Positions 8,054 through 9,581 of a stretch of 9,581 nucleotides of DNA are shown piece after piece. The stretch covers positions 1 through 9,581 of the forward strand of contig JBFIPX010000123.1 of assembly GCA_041609895.1 (NCBI GenBank), read 5' to 3'. The stretch comes from JAHHLP01 sp041609895. GTDB lineage: Bacteria > Bacteroidota > Rhodothermia > Rhodothermales > JABDKH01. A program made the position numbers and the translations under genes. Each line of letters opens with the position of its first letter. Within the stretch, counting starts at the first letter, position 1. The notes beneath the pieces were generated by a model that saw only the letters and a program-made list of their open reading frames with translations, had not been told where the DNA came from and searched no databases.

Positions 8054-8068
8054 GAAGTTCAAAACTTC
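8054..8068. repeat. 15-bp palindrome, possible operator
   Basis: GAAGTT-CAA-AACTTC is a perfect 6-bp inverted repeat around a 3-base centre. The centre is too short for a stable hairpin, so a binding site for a dimeric regulator fits better. It sits about 100 bases upstream of the DUF4175-type start and 185 bases upstream of glgC, so it could serve either. I see only one copy in the window. Confidence 0.35.
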
Positions 8069-8243
8069 GGGCAAGGTGATTGAGCCACTAACGCGCACCG
8101 AAGTCGAATCGTATATTCTTCAAGCGAACACAGCTTCAGAATCGACAATAGTACTCGAATGGGTAAGCGTGTCACGGCAAGGTATGCAGGCAGCAGTCGC
8201 AAGCGGACCGAGTGCTTTGAGGACACCCAGGAGTGAGGTAAAC

Positions 8244-8250
8244 GGAGGAA
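8244..8250 (+). promoter_or_regulatory. Strong Shine-Dalgarno sequence for glgC
   Basis: GGAGGAA lies just before the ATG at 8254, with 5 bases between GGAGG and the start codon, and fixes the glgC start. It is by far the best ribosome-binding site in the window; the minus-strand genes have weak or no such motif. Confidence 0.85.
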
Positions 8251-8253
8251 TTA

Positions 8254-9522
8254 ATGGACGAAGCAATCAGTGTGATCCTTGGTGGAGGTGCGGGGACGAG
8301 GCTCTATCCGCTAACCCTGCATAGATCAAAGCCCGCAGTCCCGCTGGCCGGCAAGTACAGGCTGATCGACATCCCTATTTCTAACTGCCTGAACTCAGAC
8401 GTCAGCCGGATCTTTGTTCTTACACAGTTCAACTCTGCAAGTCTGAACCGACATATTGCAATGTCCTATCGGTTTGACAGGTTTCGCCATGGGTTTGTCA
8501 ACATCCTGGCTGCCGAGCAGACTCCGGTATCCAAGGACTGGTTTCAGGGTACGGCGGACGCAGTCCGGCAGAGCATGCAGCATCTTGCGAACTACAACTA
8601 CAGGTACGTGCTGGTGCTGTCGGGGGACCAGCTTTACGCGATGGATTATCGCGAGATGATTGCCCATCATGAGGAAACGGGAGCCGACATTTCTATCGCA
8701 ACGATTCCCGTAACTGCCTCGGAGGCGTCAGGGTTTGGCATCCTGAAGACCGACGAGACGTCGGCCATTACCGAATTCTACGAGAAGCCTCCGCTCGATG
8801 AACTTGACGGCAAAGAGAGCCCGGTTTCGACCGAAATGCGTTCGGCGGGCCGTATCTACCTCGCCTCCATGGGAATCTATGTGTTCAACAAGGGTGTGCT
8901 GCGAAAGCTGCTCGATGCGCAACCCGACGCCCATGATTTCGGAAAGCAGATCATTCCTGCTGCAATCGACAAGATGAAGGTGGTCAGCTTTTCGTTCGAA
9001 GGGTACTGGAGTGACATCGGAACGATTCGTTCTTTCTACGATGCGAACTTGATGCTCGCTAAAGAGGAACCCGACTTCGACATGTACAACCCGCAGATGC
9101 CGCTGTACACGAACGCCAGAATGCTGGCCCCCGCCAAGGTCGAGAACGCGAGGATCAAGAAGTCCATCATCGCGGAAGCATGCGTCATTGTGGACGCGGA
9201 AATAGATAACTCCGTGATAGGGATGCGCTCATTCGTCGGTCCAAAAGCTACGATCCGCAACACCGTGTTCATGGGGGCGGATTATTACCCGTGGACAAAA
9301 GAGAGTATTCGGGAGAACGAAGGCGGCCCCGCAAGTCCGGGCGTCGGTGCGGGCACGACGGTGGAGAATGCGATAATCGACCGAAATGTAAGCATCGGAG
9401 CGGGTTGCAAAATCACTAACGCGGACGGTATTCAGGAGGGTGAGGGAGAGGGCTTCTACATTCGGGACGGAATTGTCGTTATTGCGAAGAACGTGGCGAT
9501 TCCCGAAGGGACAGTGATATGA
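8254..9522 (+). CDS. glgC: Glucose-1-phosphate adenylyltransferase (ADP-glucose pyrophosphorylase)
   Basis: This cytoplasmic enzyme makes ADP-glucose and pyrophosphate from ATP and glucose-1-phosphate, the first committed step of bacterial glycogen synthesis. The 422 residues are full length for the family. The nucleotidyltransferase domain has GGGAGTRLYPLT (residues 10-21), Lys26 in SKPAVPL, RLIDIPISNC (36-45), FQGTADAVRQ (97-106), the catalytic Asp125 in SGDQLY, the sugar-phosphate Lys178 in FYEKP, and GYWSDIGTIRSF (250-261) with the second metal-site Asp254. A C-terminal left-handed beta-helix (about 290-422) has hexapeptide-like repeats and ends GFYIRDGIVVIAKN, then VAIPEGTVI. That tail and the DIGTIRSFYDANL block look more like cyanobacterial/plant AGPases than E. 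coli GlgC. The lysine corresponding to the distal activator site is kept (Lys412); the other one appears as Arg377. The family call is near certain; regulation is inferred. Confidence 0.97.
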   Translation: MDEAISVILGGGAGTRLYPLTLHRSKPAVPLAGKYRLIDIPISNCLNSDVSRIFVLTQFNSASLNRHIAMSYRFDRFRHGFVNILAAEQTPVSKDWFQGTADAVRQSMQHLANYNYRYVLVLSGDQLYAMDYREMIAHHEETGADISIATIPVTASEASGFGILKTDETSAITEFYEKPPLDELDGKESPVSTEMRSAGRIYLASMGIYVFNKGVLRKLLDAQPDAHDFGKQIIPAAIDKMKVVSFSFEGYWSDIGTIRSFYDANLMLAKEEPDFDMYNPQMPLYTNARMLAPAKVENARIKKSIIAEACVIVDAEIDNSVIGMRSFVGPKATIRNTVFMGADYYPWTKESIRENEGGPASPGVGAGTTVENAIIDRNVSIGAGCKITNADGIQEGEGEGFYIRDGIVVIAKNVAIPEGTVI

Positions 9523-9581
9523 GGTCGAGGCGATTGTAACTTTGTAGTCGCAGCGTGGGCTCGGCGACGGCGACCTTGGCA
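9523..9581. other. Downstream of glgC: nothing assignable
   Basis: In the 59 bases after the glgC stop, an ATG overlapping that stop gives only six codons. The rest is open in several frames on both strands and could belong to a neighbouring gene cut by the window. I see no terminator hairpin. Confidence 0.4.

Larger units (their letters stand above)
7964..8253. promoter_or_regulatory. Divergent intergenic region between the DUF4175-type gene and glgC
   Basis: These 290 bases must hold the glgC promoter and probably that of the DUF4175-type gene. I could not find a sigma-70 pair or a Bacteroidota TTTG/TAnnTTTG pair with good spacing on either strand. The best -10-like element is TATATT at 8112-8117 on the plus strand, but nothing suitable lies 17 or 19 bases upstream. 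A palindrome at 8054-8068 is listed separately. The open frame running from 7995 into glgC has no coding features and is not a gene. Confidence 0.5.

Noticed and set aside
7995..8324. Possible small gene (109 codons) upstream of glgC
   Set aside because: It overlaps the start of glgC out of frame by 71 bases and shows no protein-like composition. Its 3' part is simply glgC read in another frame.

Overview
The window is about 55% GC (estimated by eye) and most likely comes from a member of the Bacteroidota/Rhodothermota group. Three things point there: a DUF4270-type surface lipoprotein beside a short stand-alone 'glycogen/starch synthase', an outer-membrane beta-barrel with an NPA motif and a WFFKR-type end, and a very long Q/M-rich DUF4175-type membrane protein. 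This placement comes from recognising protein families by eye and was not tested with a tree. I saw no RNA genes, insertion sequences, CRISPR arrays or phage genes.

Layout. Positions 1 to 4040 lie on the minus strand. Read in the direction of transcription, they hold the GlgA-like N-terminal-domain protein (4040-3264), an intrinsic terminator (3240-3208), and a compact three-gene envelope cluster: DUF4270-like lipoprotein (3114-1969), FadL/PorV-like barrel protein (1966-620, 2 bases later) and an exported TPR-like protein (581 to the left edge, where it is cut off). A 344-base stretch without a gene (4041-4384) separates this block from the DUF4175-type protein (7963-4385, minus). A 290-base divergent intergenic region (7964-8253) then leads to a plus-strand glgC (8254-9522), preceded by a strong Shine-Dalgarno sequence. 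The last 59 bases carry nothing I can assign.

How the genes may relate. GlgC makes ADP-glucose, the donor for glycogen synthesis. The only synthase-like gene nearby is a 258-residue protein with only the first half of a GT5 synthase. It has lost the lysine/glycine donor-binding motif and part of the HAHDW motif, so it is unlikely to be the working partner of GlgC. Its place next to the envelope lipoprotein and barrel genes matches a pairing I recall from other Bacteroidota, and suggests a role tied to the cell surface or to sensing rather than ordinary glycogen synthesis. The most interesting parts of the window are this degenerate synthase with its linkage, the unknown envelope trio, and the extreme coiled-coil protein. 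None clearly forms a new defence or mobile system.
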